A stretch of 64,000 bases of DNA. Origin: Candidatus Sericytochromatia bacterium (GTDB lineage: Bacteria; Cyanobacteriota; Sericytochromatia; UBA7694). Positions 1 through 8,421 of the stretch are shown piece after piece. Made by a program: the position numbers and the translations under genes. The stretch spans positions 1 to 64,000 of the forward strand of contig JADMKE010000011.1 of assembly GCA_018780035.1 (NCBI GenBank), in the 5' to 3' direction. Position 1 is the first letter of the stretch. The number at the start of each line of letters is the position of its first letter. The notes under the pieces were generated by a model. The model saw nothing but the letters and a program-made list of their open reading frames with translations, made no database searches and had not been told where the DNA came from.

Positions 1-213
1 TTCAGAATACGCCCTTTCTATTTGCTCATGCAAAAATCTCCGAAACTACAGTATTTCCCCAAGGAATTAAATTCAATTATACAAAATGAAATAAAAAGAA
101 TAATTATAAATAATTGGCCATATGCTCTAAAATAGAGAGCTTAATTTGATTCTTTAAAGATTAAGAACTATTTTGTGGTTGATTTTCTCTGTGGGATTCT
201 AAAGAAAATGTAT
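1..213. other. AT-rich intergenic region at left edge
   Basis: No credible coding sequence is visible. The stretch is strongly AT-rich and lies downstream of the minus-strand TPR gene. It contains a short inverted repeat (GCTCT / AGAGC around 123-141) and CTTAAT/ATTAAG arms near 140-166, neither followed by a convincing T-run, so I do not call a terminator. Confidence 0.5.
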
Positions 214-1500
214 TTACTTCCCCACCTGCTTCAACCACTCACAGGTCGAGCCCAGCCCCAACGCACAGGCCTTGCGCCAATCAGCCAGGGCTTTCTCGGG
301 CTGTTGCAGCGCCTGATACACCCTTCCCCGCTGGTTATAAGCCACAGCTGAATGGGGGAAAAGCTTCAGGGCCTGATTCAGGTCGGCCAGGGCCTGTGGG
401 TATTGCTGCAGATCGAGGTAGACCGCGCCTCGGCTGCTAAAGGCCTGGGCGTAGCTGGGCAAGAGGTCAATTGCTTGGCTGTAGTCGCTGAGCGCTTGGG
501 TGTGCGCCTGGCGCTGAGAGTAGATATTGCCCCGGTTATTGTAGGCATAGGCAAATTGTGGGTCGAGTTTGAGGGCCTGGTTATAATCAGCCAGGGCCTT
601 GTCGTATTGCTTGAGTTCACTGTAAACAGTGCCGCGGTTATTGTAGGTTTTGGCGTATTTGGGGTTGAGTTTGAGGGCCAAAGCGTAATCGGCCAGGGCC
701 TTGTCGTGCTGTTTGAGCTGTTTGTAGACTACCCCGCGATTGTTATAGGCCTGGAGCAGCTTTGGGTCATACTTGATCGCCTGGGTGTAGTCGGCCAAGG
801 CCTGGGGGTATTGCTGGCGCTCATAATAGACCACCCCCCGGTTTAAATAGGCCGCTGCATAAGCGGGGTCGAGCTTGAGGGCCTGGTTGTAATGCCCCAA
901 AGCGGAGTCATAGGCTTTAAGCAGATAGGCTTCGTAGCCCTTGCGAAACCAGTCGGTGGCATTGTATTTGTTTTCGAGCTTTTGCCCAGTGCTGGCGCGC
1001 AATTGCTGCACTTGGTTGAGATCTTTGAGCTTTTTTAATTGCGCCTGATAAACCCGGATCTCCTGCTCCAAGGCCTTGTTGCGGGCAATCAGGGCTTTTT
1101 CTTTTTCGAGCGCCTCGCGGTGGGAGGCAAAGTGTTTGATCCGGCTCTCCACCAGAGCGGTGTCCACCGTGATCTTGGCGACGATTTCAATCCCAAAGCT
1201 TTGGTCATGGGTAATCGCTTTTTCGCTCAGCAATTCGGTTTTGCTCACCCCACCGGTAAAGGCCAAAATTTCGTCTTTGCTCAAGACCGAATTTTTGACC
1301 AAAGTCAGCGATTCGACATAGGTGCCCGCCTGTTCGAGGGCCTGGCGTTTGGCTTCGAGGGTGGCCAGCTGGCGGGCCTCGTTTTTGGTTTGGTTGTCGC
1401 CAATAAAGGCCTGGGCTTTGACTGTAAAGGTTTTTAGCTCAGCCCAGACGGGCCAAGCCAGGAGCCAAAAGAACAAGAAGATGATATTGGTTTTAAACAC
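214..1500 (-). CDS. Secreted TPR-repeat protein with N-terminal LPP20/FlgT-like domain
   Basis: 428 aa. Residues 1-20 form a typical signal peptide ending in VWA, so the product should be exported. Residues about 22-120 contain an alanine/glutamate-rich stretch (EARQLATLEAKRQALEQAG) that resembles the LPP20/FlgT N-terminal fold family; that assignment is tentative. A predicted coiled coil follows (about 125-165), and from about residue 183 to the end there are seven TPR units with the usual YNNRG...Y..ALADY pattern. The start is GTG at 1500, with GGTGG about 10 nt upstream; a TACAAT -10-like hexamer lies at 1539-1544. TPR arrays normally act as protein-protein scaffolds; no partner can be deduced. 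It is divergent from the PLD-family gene. Confidence 0.8.
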   Translation of the reverse strand: MFKTNIIFLFFWLLAWPVWAELKTFTVKAQAFIGDNQTKNEARQLATLEAKRQALEQAGTYVESLTLVKNSVLSKDEILAFTGGVSKTELLSEKAITHDQSFGIEIVAKITVDTALVESRIKHFASHREALEKEKALIARNKALEQEIRVYQAQLKKLKDLNQVQQLRASTGQKLENKYNATDWFRKGYEAYLLKAYDSALGHYNQALKLDPAYAAAYLNRGVVYYERQQYPQALADYTQAIKYDPKLLQAYNNRGVVYKQLKQHDKALADYALALKLNPKYAKTYNNRGTVYSELKQYDKALADYNQALKLDPQFAYAYNNRGNIYSQRQAHTQALSDYSQAIDLLPSYAQAFSSRGAVYLDLQQYPQALADLNQALKLFPHSAVAYNQRGRVYQALQQPEKALADWRKACALGLGSTCEWLKQVGK

Positions 1501-1719
1501 GGGCAGGCTTCCACCTTTTTGGAGAGGGGTCTCTTTTTATTGTAAGCGCATTCTCCATCATCTGGGAAAGAGAGAGGGCAAGCCCATGTGGGAATGATGG
1601 ATGTTAAAATTCCGATTAAAAACAGACTAAAAGACAAGTTTGTCTCTTTTGGCAAAGATAAATGCTGCAAGCCCCTTATTTCAGCCCTGCAGGCCTTTTC
1701 CCGAAAGGACAGTTTTATT

Positions 1720-4266
1720 ATGGTTGATGGTTTTTCCCCAGAGCTTTCCAGATCCTCATCTTCAAGTGCCCCCGCTTTTCCTTTTGCCTTGCCTTTAAAA
1801 CCCGAAGCGCAGGTCTGCAAACCCGTTGAAGTTGAAGCCCCTGTCTGCAAAGCTCCCCAACCCCCGCAAGCCAGCCCAGACCACTCGGCCCTGACAAACG
1901 CTTCCCCCAGCGGACGGGCCCAGGCCAAGCTGAACTTAAGTCCGGTTCAGGCCAGCACCGAACTCAGCCTCTCGGTAAGCGATCGCAATGGCCTCAACCG
2001 CACAGGCCGCGAAGATATCACCGGCACCCTCGATGGTCAGGTGAAGATTGAAAAAGAGGTCTTAAACAGCGCGCTGCAGGGGCTGGTGGGGCTCAAAAAA
2101 GGCGATGCCAGCATCACAGGTATGCGCTTTGATGCCAAAAGCAGCAGCTATATACTTTCACTCAAAGCCGATGTCTTTTGGTTTATCGAAGACGATCTGG
2201 AGCTGCAGATTCGCACCAATCCCCAGGGCCAGCTCTATTTGCAGGTCAACGAAAACTGGACCCCCAACAGTTCGGTGCTCAGCCGCGTGCGCAATGCCCT
2301 GCAGAGCATGCTCAAAGACAAGATCAACGGCCAGCAGGATATCGTCTCACTCAAGCTCAACACCCGCCGCGATGGCGACAAGCTCTTCCTGACCCCCGAA
2401 TTGGAGAGTATCAAGGTGCCCCTGGGCAAAGGCCAGCAATTGCGGATCGATGGCCTCAATACGGCTCAGGCCGGGAAATTTAACATTGATAGCAGTGGCA
2501 ATTTGCAGGTGACTTTCGACAGTCTGCATTTCTCTGGCAGCTCCGATGCCAATGGCCCCAAAGCCGCGAATCAAGGCAAAGCCGACACCGCGCAATTGGA
2601 GATCGCGGGCAAGGTCTTCAAAGACAAAAGCAGCGAAATCTCAGCCCAGGGCCGCATCAGCCTCGATCTCGACAGCCAAGACACCCAGCAGATCAGCTTT
2701 GGTGGTGAGAACCTGGGCAAACGGGTGACCTCAGCCCGTTTGGAGGCCCAGATCGACAGCGATGTGGCGATTGACGCCAAGGGCAAGGTCCAGGCCCAGA
2801 GCCGCAATCATTGGCGGATCGAAGATGCCCAGATCCAAGGCCGCCGCTATGATATTGTCTCCGACCAGATTGACGTGGCCCTCGACACCCAATCGGGCCT
2901 CAAGCTCGAAGTGCGCACGGCCAGCCGCCCAGTACCCCCTTATACGCCCCCTTTGAGCCAGAACGTGGTTGAGTCGCTGATTGATGGGCCCAATTACAAT
3001 GCCGAAATGCTCAAAGCGATTGCCGGGGCCCGTGAGAGCATCGAACAAGAGACCTTTCTGATGTATGCCGGCGACAAAACCCAGGTGTTGATGCGGGCCC
3101 TGGCCCTGAAAGCGGCGGGCCTCAAAGAAGAAAAAGGCCAATTGGTGCGGGATGCGATCGCGCCCAAAGGCATTCCCGTGCGCGTGCTGTTTAACAACAA
3201 CAAGCTCAACCACGAAGGGGCGCTGCCCACGATTCGCCAATTTGAGGCCACGGTCAAGGCCCTCGAAGCGGAGATCGCCGCGCTTAAGTTGCCCGATAAA
3301 GCCAAAGCGGCGTATACCCAACAGCTCAAAACCCATCTCGAATGGGGCTCGCTCGAAAGGGGCGTGGCCAAAGCCGATCACCGCAAATTGCTGGTGATCG
3401 ACGGCAAAACCGCGTATACCGGCGGGATCAATATGGGCAATCACTTTTTGCAGCAAGACAGCTATCACGATATCATGCTCAAGGTGAATGGCCCGGCTGT
3501 GCGCGAGATGCAGGGGGCTTTTGTCGAGAATTGGAAAGATTTTACGGGGCAAGACCGCAGCGATTGGAATACCAAGTCAGTTCAAGAGCTGGGCAAACAC
3601 CGCGACCACTATGCCCGGCAGCACAAGCTGCAACCCACAGGGGTGGCTGTGGCCACCACCGACGAAACCAAAACCGAGATCGAAGCGGCCTATTTACACG
3701 CGATCGAAAACGCCACGGGCAGCATTTCGATTGAGCAGGCCTATTATTTTTATCCCCCTGTGCAAGCGGCGCTCAAACGGGCCCTGGCAAGGGGGGTGAC
3801 GATTGACATGATCGTGCCCAAACGCAGTGATGAAGAACTCTTTGATATTATCAACCTGGCGCAGATCCGCGATTTGATGGAGACCCAGCAAAAGCTGGGC
3901 AAAGGCCAGGTCAATGCCTGGCTCTATACCGGCGATCCGGGTAAATACGCCCACACCGTGCATACCAAGGCCCTCAGCTCCGATGGCATGCGGGCGGTAG
4001 TTGGCTCGGCCAATCTCTTGCCGCGCTCCCTGCGCTCGCCCTTTCAAGAAGACATGCCCGATGGCAGCAAACGGCAGGTGCTCTTTAACGAAGAGATGAG
4101 CCTCTACCTCGAAGGTGAGCAGGTTCAGCAATTGCAGATGCAGCTCTTTGAAAAAGACAAAATCAAGGCCCAGGCTGTTGACCTCAAAGCGGTGCAAGAG
4201 CAGATTCGTCTGCTCGGAGGCGAATCTGCCCTGCAAACGGCCCTGATCAAAGCCCAACTCGCTTAA
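1720..4266 (+). CDS. Phospholipase D superfamily protein with large novel N-terminal region
   Basis: 848 aa from ATG 1720, chosen because AAAGGAC sits 9 nt upstream; an in-frame GTG at 1588 would add 44 residues of poor coding character. Two HKD motifs of the PLD/cardiolipin synthase superfamily are intact: HRKLLVID at about residue 554 and HTKALSSD at about residue 748, the latter followed by GSANL. This predicts phosphodiester hydrolysis or phosphatidyl transfer through a phosphohistidine. The catalytic half covers about residues 410-848. The first ~400 residues are beta-rich and I do not recognise them; the extreme N-terminus is Ser/Pro-rich without a signal peptide. Substrate is unknown; membrane phospholipid is plausible. 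The neighbouring gene on the other strand is a calpain-like protease. Confidence 0.85.
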   Translation: MVDGFSPELSRSSSSSAPAFPFALPLKPEAQVCKPVEVEAPVCKAPQPPQASPDHSALTNASPSGRAQAKLNLSPVQASTELSLSVSDRNGLNRTGREDITGTLDGQVKIEKEVLNSALQGLVGLKKGDASITGMRFDAKSSSYILSLKADVFWFIEDDLELQIRTNPQGQLYLQVNENWTPNSSVLSRVRNALQSMLKDKINGQQDIVSLKLNTRRDGDKLFLTPELESIKVPLGKGQQLRIDGLNTAQAGKFNIDSSGNLQVTFDSLHFSGSSDANGPKAANQGKADTAQLEIAGKVFKDKSSEISAQGRISLDLDSQDTQQISFGGENLGKRVTSARLEAQIDSDVAIDAKGKVQAQSRNHWRIEDAQIQGRRYDIVSDQIDVALDTQSGLKLEVRTASRPVPPYTPPLSQNVVESLIDGPNYNAEMLKAIAGARESIEQETFLMYAGDKTQVLMRALALKAAGLKEEKGQLVRDAIAPKGIPVRVLFNNNKLNHEGALPTIRQFEATVKALEAEIAALKLPDKAKAAYTQQLKTHLEWGSLERGVAKADHRKLLVIDGKTAYTGGINMGNHFLQQDSYHDIMLKVNGPAVREMQGAFVENWKDFTGQDRSDWNTKSVQELGKHRDHYARQHKLQPTGVAVATTDETKTEIEAAYLHAIENATGSISIEQAYYFYPPVQAALKRALARGVTIDMIVPKRSDEELFDIINLAQIRDLMETQQKLGKGQVNAWLYTGDPGKYAHTVHTKALSSDGMRAVVGSANLLPRSLRSPFQEDMPDGSKRQVLFNEEMSLYLEGEQVQQLQMQLFEKDKIKAQAVDLKAVQEQIRLLGGESALQTALIKAQLA

Positions 4267-4294
4267 GGCCCCTTAAAGCGGTTGCCAGGCAGCC

Positions 4295-4320
4295 AAAAGA
4301 AAAACCCCGCCGAAGCGGGG
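4295..4320 (-). terminator. Rho-independent terminator of the calpain-like gene
   Basis: On the minus strand a 6-bp stem CCCCGC / GCGGGG closes a TTCG tetraloop and is followed directly by TTTTTCTTTT. It lies about 50 nt after the stop of the minus-strand protease gene. The plus-strand side lacks a T-run, so it mainly serves the minus strand. Confidence 0.9.
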
Positions 4321-4368
4321 ATTGAAAGTTAAATTCAGTGGCTCAGTTTAGCCTGGGGGCAATGCCCC

Positions 4369-5730
4369 TTAGCGAGCCTGGTAGGTGATCATCGAATAGG
4401 TTGCTTTAAATTCACTCAGGGGCATTTTAAATGTCCCGTCGTTTTTGCCATCGCGGGTGCTGCCTTGGGCATTGTTGACTTCGGTATGGCCCCAGGGGTT
4501 GCGAATCGTGATTTCATCCGTTTTGGCGTTATAGTCCAACACGCTGTAGGCGTGGGCCATGGGCAGGCCATTGGCGGTGCGGCCTTCGTTCCAGGGGTTG
4601 AGGCTTTTGTTGATACCTGCAGTCACAACCCGTTGGCTGGCCATGGCGGTTTTGAGTTTGCTGCGCAGGCTGTCGAGAGAGGTAATCAAAAGCACGTCGG
4701 TATCTGTCGATTTGCCGCTGACGGCACCCACACCAGCGCTTAAGAAGGCACCATTGCCAATTTTATCGTAGGGATTGCTGCGTTGCATCAGGGGAATTAA
4801 GGTGTCGCGATTGGTCACTTCCGCATAGGCTTTTTCGAGCACACTCAGCCACATGCCATCTTGACCAGCATTGGAGTAGAGCGAGAGTTCCATCTCGGTG
4901 GGGGCATGGAAGGTGATCGGCTGTTTACCGGGGAAGTTCACGGTATAGGTGCCATTGCCATTGTCTTTGATCATATTCATGATCTGTTTTTTGCCCTGGG
5001 GGGTATTGGCCTGTGAGGCCACAGCCGCCAAGAAATAACAGTCGCCAATTTCACCCTGTTCGATATGGTCGGGGCGAATGCTCTCAATCCCTTTGGGGAA
5101 GAGTTCGCGTTTCATGCCCGCCGCAGGATAACTCGACATCGAAAAACGGCCAAAGACCTCACTCACACGGGCATCATTGGGACTTTTGCGGGCGGTTTCG
5201 ACAAAGGCATCGAGATCTCTGCGGCTCAGGCCCCGTTCGTCGTAATTTTGCAGGGGGAATTTGTCCAGCCAGGCGTGTTGGGGCAATTTGGGCAAAACAT
5301 TGGTATCGTCTGAAAAACCCTGGAAATCGCTGACCAATTTATACAAGGTGGTCACAGAGGCGGCGGTTTCACCTTTAAATGCGGGGTTGCCAATCGCTTT
5401 GGCACTTTCAGCGCTGGAGATCAGGCCATTGCTGTCTCTGTCGAGTTCGGCAAAGCGGGCGTTGAGTTCGCTGGCGATGCCATGGGCCCGCATTTCGTTC
5501 TGAGAAAAAATCACGGCACTGGCTTTGGGCAGGAGGCCCTCTTGCAGGCGTTTGTTCAAAAAGAGCAGATCTTGGCTGTCAAATCCGACTTTTTTGCCTT
5601 CGTCGGCGGAGATTTTGCCATCGCTATTGCTGTCTACGGCTTTGAGTTCCTGGGCAGAGAGGCTGCGGTTGCGGTCCAAATCCAGAGTCTGTATGGCTTT
5701 CAATGTTTGCAATTGCAGGGGCATGGGCAT
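4369..5730 (-). CDS. Calpain-like (C2) cysteine protease with EF-hands
   Basis: 453 aa. The catalytic triad of the calpain family is present: Cys231 in GEIGDCYFLAA, His393 in MAHAYSV and Asn411 in RNPWG. Upstream lie three EF-hand-like loops (starting at about D17, D33 and D97, each ending in Glu 11 residues later), so Ca2+ regulation is likely. No signal peptide is visible, so the enzyme is cytoplasmic or uses a non-Sec route. The gene is monocistronic: it ends in a strong terminator and is preceded by an array of GGTTAA repeats (5776-5872). Bacterial calpain homologues are generally of unknown substrate; the architecture EF-hands then protease is clear, the role is not. Confidence 0.88.
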   Translation of the reverse strand: MPMPLQLQTLKAIQTLDLDRNRSLSAQELKAVDSNSDGKISADEGKKVGFDSQDLLFLNKRLQEGLLPKASAVIFSQNEMRAHGIASELNARFAELDRDSNGLISSAESAKAIGNPAFKGETAASVTTLYKLVSDFQGFSDDTNVLPKLPQHAWLDKFPLQNYDERGLSRRDLDAFVETARKSPNDARVSEVFGRFSMSSYPAAGMKRELFPKGIESIRPDHIEQGEIGDCYFLAAVASQANTPQGKKQIMNMIKDNGNGTYTVNFPGKQPITFHAPTEMELSLYSNAGQDGMWLSVLEKAYAEVTNRDTLIPLMQRSNPYDKIGNGAFLSAGVGAVSGKSTDTDVLLITSLDSLRSKLKTAMASQRVVTAGINKSLNPWNEGRTANGLPMAHAYSVLDYNAKTDEITIRNPWGHTEVNNAQGSTRDGKNDGTFKMPLSEFKATYSMITYQAR

Positions 5731-5775
5731 AACCTCACTTTGATTCAGGGAAGATTAAAATTATCCAATTATTTG

Positions 5776-5872
5776 GTTAACTTTCTTATCCTGAGGTTAA
5801 GGTGAGATCGTTCTTGTTAAGGTAGGGTTAATGGTTAAAAAGCGGATTAATTAAGGTTAAATTTCGGTTAAT
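5776..5872 (-). promoter_or_regulatory. Array of seven TTAACC direct repeats, Pho-box-like
   Basis: Six exact GGTTAA hexamers (plus-strand starts 5776, 5796, 5827, 5834, 5856, 5867) and one TGTTAA (5816) occur in 97 bp, all in one orientation. Steps are 20, 20, 11, 7, 22 and 11 bp, mostly near one or two helical turns. Read on the strand of the protease gene they are (C/T/A)TTAACC, for example CTTAACCT at 5795-5802. Cyanobacterial Pho boxes are 8-bp repeats of this type at 11-bp period. The array lies 46-142 nt upstream of the protease start. Binding by a PhoB/OmpR-family regulator is inference. Confidence 0.6.
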
Positions 5873-5874
5873 GC

Positions 5875-6399
5875 TTAATAGGTTTCGCTGTTCCAGCCCA
5901 GGGCTTTTTCCATTTCGGCATAACCAGCTTCGTTCTCACCGAGATCAAAGGGTTTACAGGTCGCCGTCATTTGAATCGTGCCATGGTGGGTTTTGGCGTC
6001 TTCTTTATTGCCCCAGGTGCCGGTATAACCGAAGGTTTTGCTGCCGTTTTGAAAGGGGCCTTGCTTTTCTTTTAAGGCAAAATAATAGGATTGCCCTTTG
6101 ATATTGCCGGTGGTGTATTTCTGTTCTACCCAGCAATTGCCCTCGCCACAGCCCCCACGAATGCGGGAGGGGCCAAAGCTATCTTTGCTATTGGCACTCA
6201 AGATCAGTCCGCCGTCTCCGGCGTGCAGAAACCCAGCCATCAGCATTGGATCGGTTTTGGGATTGCCTTTTTCGCCCCAGGTACCTTTCCAGGTGCAGCT
6301 CCAGGCCATCGGCTCTTCGGCCCGCAGGGGCTGGGCCAAAGTGGCTGCCAGCAAGGCGAAGCTACCGAGCAAGAGAAACTGTTTTTTTAATTTTTTCAT
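5875..6399 (-). CDS. Secreted protein of unknown function
   Basis: 174 aa with a clear signal peptide (KKLKK then a hydrophobic core, cleavage after LRA near residue 27). The mature part is polar and has four cysteines, which could form disulfides after export. Repeated Gly/Trp/Thr motifs (GTWGEKGNPKT, GTWGNKEDAKT) suggest a small internally duplicated beta fold. I do not recognise the family. It starts 11 nt after the stop of the YaiO-like gene and is probably co-transcribed with it, which points to an envelope role. Confidence 0.75.
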   Translation of the reverse strand: MKKLKKQFLLLGSFALLAATLAQPLRAEEPMAWSCTWKGTWGEKGNPKTDPMLMAGFLHAGDGGLILSANSKDSFGPSRIRGGCGEGNCWVEQKYTTGNIKGQSYYFALKEKQGPFQNGSKTFGYTGTWGNKEDAKTHHGTIQMTATCKPFDLGENEAGYAEMEKALGWNSETY

Positions 6400-6410
6400 G
6401 GTGTTTTCCT

Positions 6411-7694
6411 TTACCAGCGAAATTTACTGCCGACTGTAAACCCAAACATGCTGGGGAACTGATCAAAATAATTATAATTGATCGTGCCCAGCAGCCCCCA
6501 CTGGGGGGTGATAAAATACTGGCCATTTAAGAGGCCAAAGAAAATATTTTGGCCCTGCAGCTGCGCATTGCTGCCCACCAGCATCACCTGTCGACCCGCG
6601 CCGACCCGCACTTCGGCAAAATTATCTGCCGAGTCGAAAAAATAGCGGGCCCAGAGCGCCGCTTGAATGCCAGGGCCTTCACCAGAGAGAAAGAGCTGGG
6701 GCTGCAAACGCAGATACCAATTGCCGAGATAGGTGCCTATCCCGGCCTGAAAGAAATTTACAGGCCCGGTCGTAAAACCCATATAGCGGTAGCCGAGTGA
6801 GCCCTCCCAGATATCCCCGAATTCTTGAAAGACCTCGCCAAGGGCATCGAGCCGGGGCAGTACGTCGGCATTGACCGAAGCCTGCAGGCGCAAATTGCCT
6901 GCTGCCCGTGGCCAGAGACCGAGATAGCCGTCGAGCACAAAGGCCTGATCGAAGCGTTCAAAGCGGTTGACGGTCAGGCTCTGCAGGGCCAGAGAACCCT
7001 GGGGAAACTCGTGTTTAACGCCGAGAGTCAAGCTGTGCCAAGGGGCGCGGCTGGGCGCAAAAGCCTGCAATTCGTAAAAACCCTGCAACTCCCAGGGCAA
7101 GGCCCCCGGCATGCGTTGAATCTGGCTTAAGAGGGTGTCGGTTTCACTTTTGGAGGCCCCCAATTTTTGGGCCTCGGCTACGGCGCTGCGGGCCTGGGCA
7201 AAGCGGCGAAAATCCCGGTACAAGACCGCTTGGGCCAGCGCCGCTTCTGGGGCTTGGGGGAATTGTTTACGCCAGGCCAGCACGTGTTGCTCGCCTTTGT
7301 CGAATTGGCGATCCCAGCGGTAGGTATCCGCCAAAGCGCTCCAGGCTTCGCTGTAATCGGGCTTTTTTTCGAGCAAGAGCAGCAGGTCGGCAGCAGCCAA
7401 ATCGAAGCGTTTCAGCCAGCCATAAACGCGCCCGCGTCCGAGCAAACTGTCGGGATCTCCCGGAAAATCTGTGAGAATGGCCGTGTAGATTTTTAAGGCC
7501 TCTTCGTAGTCCCCCGCAAAGGCCAGGGCCCGCGCCAGACCATAACGGGCTTCATATTCCTGATTGCCGTTTTGGCTGATATATTCCCGGTAGAGCGTCA
7601 CCGCCCGTTTATAGTCACTTGCTTGCATCGCCTCTTGCGCGTCGCTCAGCGAAGCGGCCATGAATAACGAAACCAGGGTCTGTTTGAACAACAT
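6411..7694 (-). CDS. YaiO-like outer membrane beta-barrel protein with TPRs
   Basis: 427 aa. A short hydrophobic N-terminus (residues 1-16) fits an export signal. Residues about 20-190 are TPR-like helical repeats. From about residue 200 the sequence alternates into amphipathic strands separated by turns and ends in FRW, the aromatic end typical of outer membrane barrels. The order TPR then barrel, including the PWELQGFYELQAF transition, matches the YaiO family of outer membrane proteins. Function in that family is not settled. It shares an operon with the small secreted protein downstream. A 12-bp triple repeat lies just upstream. Confidence 0.75.
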   Translation of the reverse strand: MLFKQTLVSLFMAASLSDAQEAMQASDYKRAVTLYREYISQNGNQEYEARYGLARALAFAGDYEEALKIYTAILTDFPGDPDSLLGRGRVYGWLKRFDLAAADLLLLLEKKPDYSEAWSALADTYRWDRQFDKGEQHVLAWRKQFPQAPEAALAQAVLYRDFRRFAQARSAVAEAQKLGASKSETDTLLSQIQRMPGALPWELQGFYELQAFAPSRAPWHSLTLGVKHEFPQGSLALQSLTVNRFERFDQAFVLDGYLGLWPRAAGNLRLQASVNADVLPRLDALGEVFQEFGDIWEGSLGYRYMGFTTGPVNFFQAGIGTYLGNWYLRLQPQLFLSGEGPGIQAALWARYFFDSADNFAEVRVGAGRQVMLVGSNAQLQGQNIFFGLLNGQYFITPQWGLLGTINYNYFDQFPSMFGFTVGSKFRW

Positions 7695-7752
7695 GCCATT
7701 TTCCTTTGGTACTCAAGTCTGATCGCAGGATACCAGGGTCTGCCAATCAGCG

Positions 7753-7788
7753 GCAATTTGAGTCGCAATTTGAGCTGCAATTTGTTTG
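7753..7788. repeat. 12-bp tandem repeat, three copies
   Basis: GCAATTTGAGTC, GCAATTTGAGCT and GCAATTTGTTTG follow each other without a gap between the stop of the DUF302 gene and the start of the YaiO-like gene. It may affect promoter spacing of the latter. Confidence 0.85.
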
Positions 7789-7793
7789 AAAAA

Positions 7794-8303
7794 TTAACTT
7801 CCCGCCTGTTGGGCCAAGGCTGTGAGCAATTGACTGGTTTTGGCCAGCAATTCCAGATCGGCGGGCAAACCGTGGCGGCGAGCCAAATAATAGGGGTTAT
7901 TCCAGGTGATATACACCTCCTTGTCAGAGGTTTGCCAAACCAAATACTTTAAAGGCAGATCCAGGCCGATGGTCTGATTCTGGTGCATCAAGAGGGTGCC
8001 CGTGTGGGTATTGCCAAAGAGAATCAGGATGGTCGGACGCAGAGAGAGTTTGGCCCTTTCCGCATTGGCGCGGTGGTCAATTTTGCCAAAAAAAGACAGG
8101 CCTTTTTCGCGAATCAAACGCTCTAAACGCTCGCTCGTGACCTGCACATTGTGTTTGCTTGGCAGTGAGATCATACCCAGGGTGTCTTCACTGCCAGAGG
8201 AGATCGTGGGGCTGTGTTCGCGCACCGATGACTGGCTGAACGCAGACGTTGGAGTGAGGAGAAGGAGCGCTATCAGAACCCAATAAAAGCAGGAGCGTAG
8301 CAT
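7794..8303 (-). CDS. Exported DUF302-like protein
   Basis: 169 aa from ATG 8303. This start is preferred over upstream in-frame starts because it begins a proper signal peptide (MLRSCFYWVLIALLLL..., cleavage near SAFS). The mature part shows the DUF302 pattern: SERLERLIREKGLSFFGKIDH, then PTILILFGNTHTGTLLM, then PLKYLVWQ and YITWNNPYYLARRHGL. DUF302 proteins are small alpha/beta proteins of unknown biochemical role, sometimes in the envelope. The gene is divergent from the oxygenase gene. Confidence 0.8.
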   Translation of the reverse strand: MLRSCFYWVLIALLLLTPTSAFSQSSVREHSPTISSGSEDTLGMISLPSKHNVQVTSERLERLIREKGLSFFGKIDHRANAERAKLSLRPTILILFGNTHTGTLLMHQNQTIGLDLPLKYLVWQTSDKEVYITWNNPYYLARRHGLPADLELLAKTSQLLTALAQQAGS

Positions 8304-8421
8304 ATGTTTTTGCGGCCTCTCGCAGACAAAATTCAAAAGCTGATTAAGATCATAACATTCTCTGGCCTTTCTCGCAGGTGGGCGCTTGTTGCGTCCGATT
8401 GGCCCATGCCATACTAAAAGG

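Noticed and set aside
352..846. 164-aa plus-strand frame in the first gene
   Set aside because: Antisense of TPR repeats, giving a repetitive Gly/Val-rich text without start signal.
1588..1719. Extension of the PLD gene to the upstream GTG
   Set aside because: Possible, but the extension has atypical AT-rich codons and the ATG at 1720 has a well-placed ribosome binding site.
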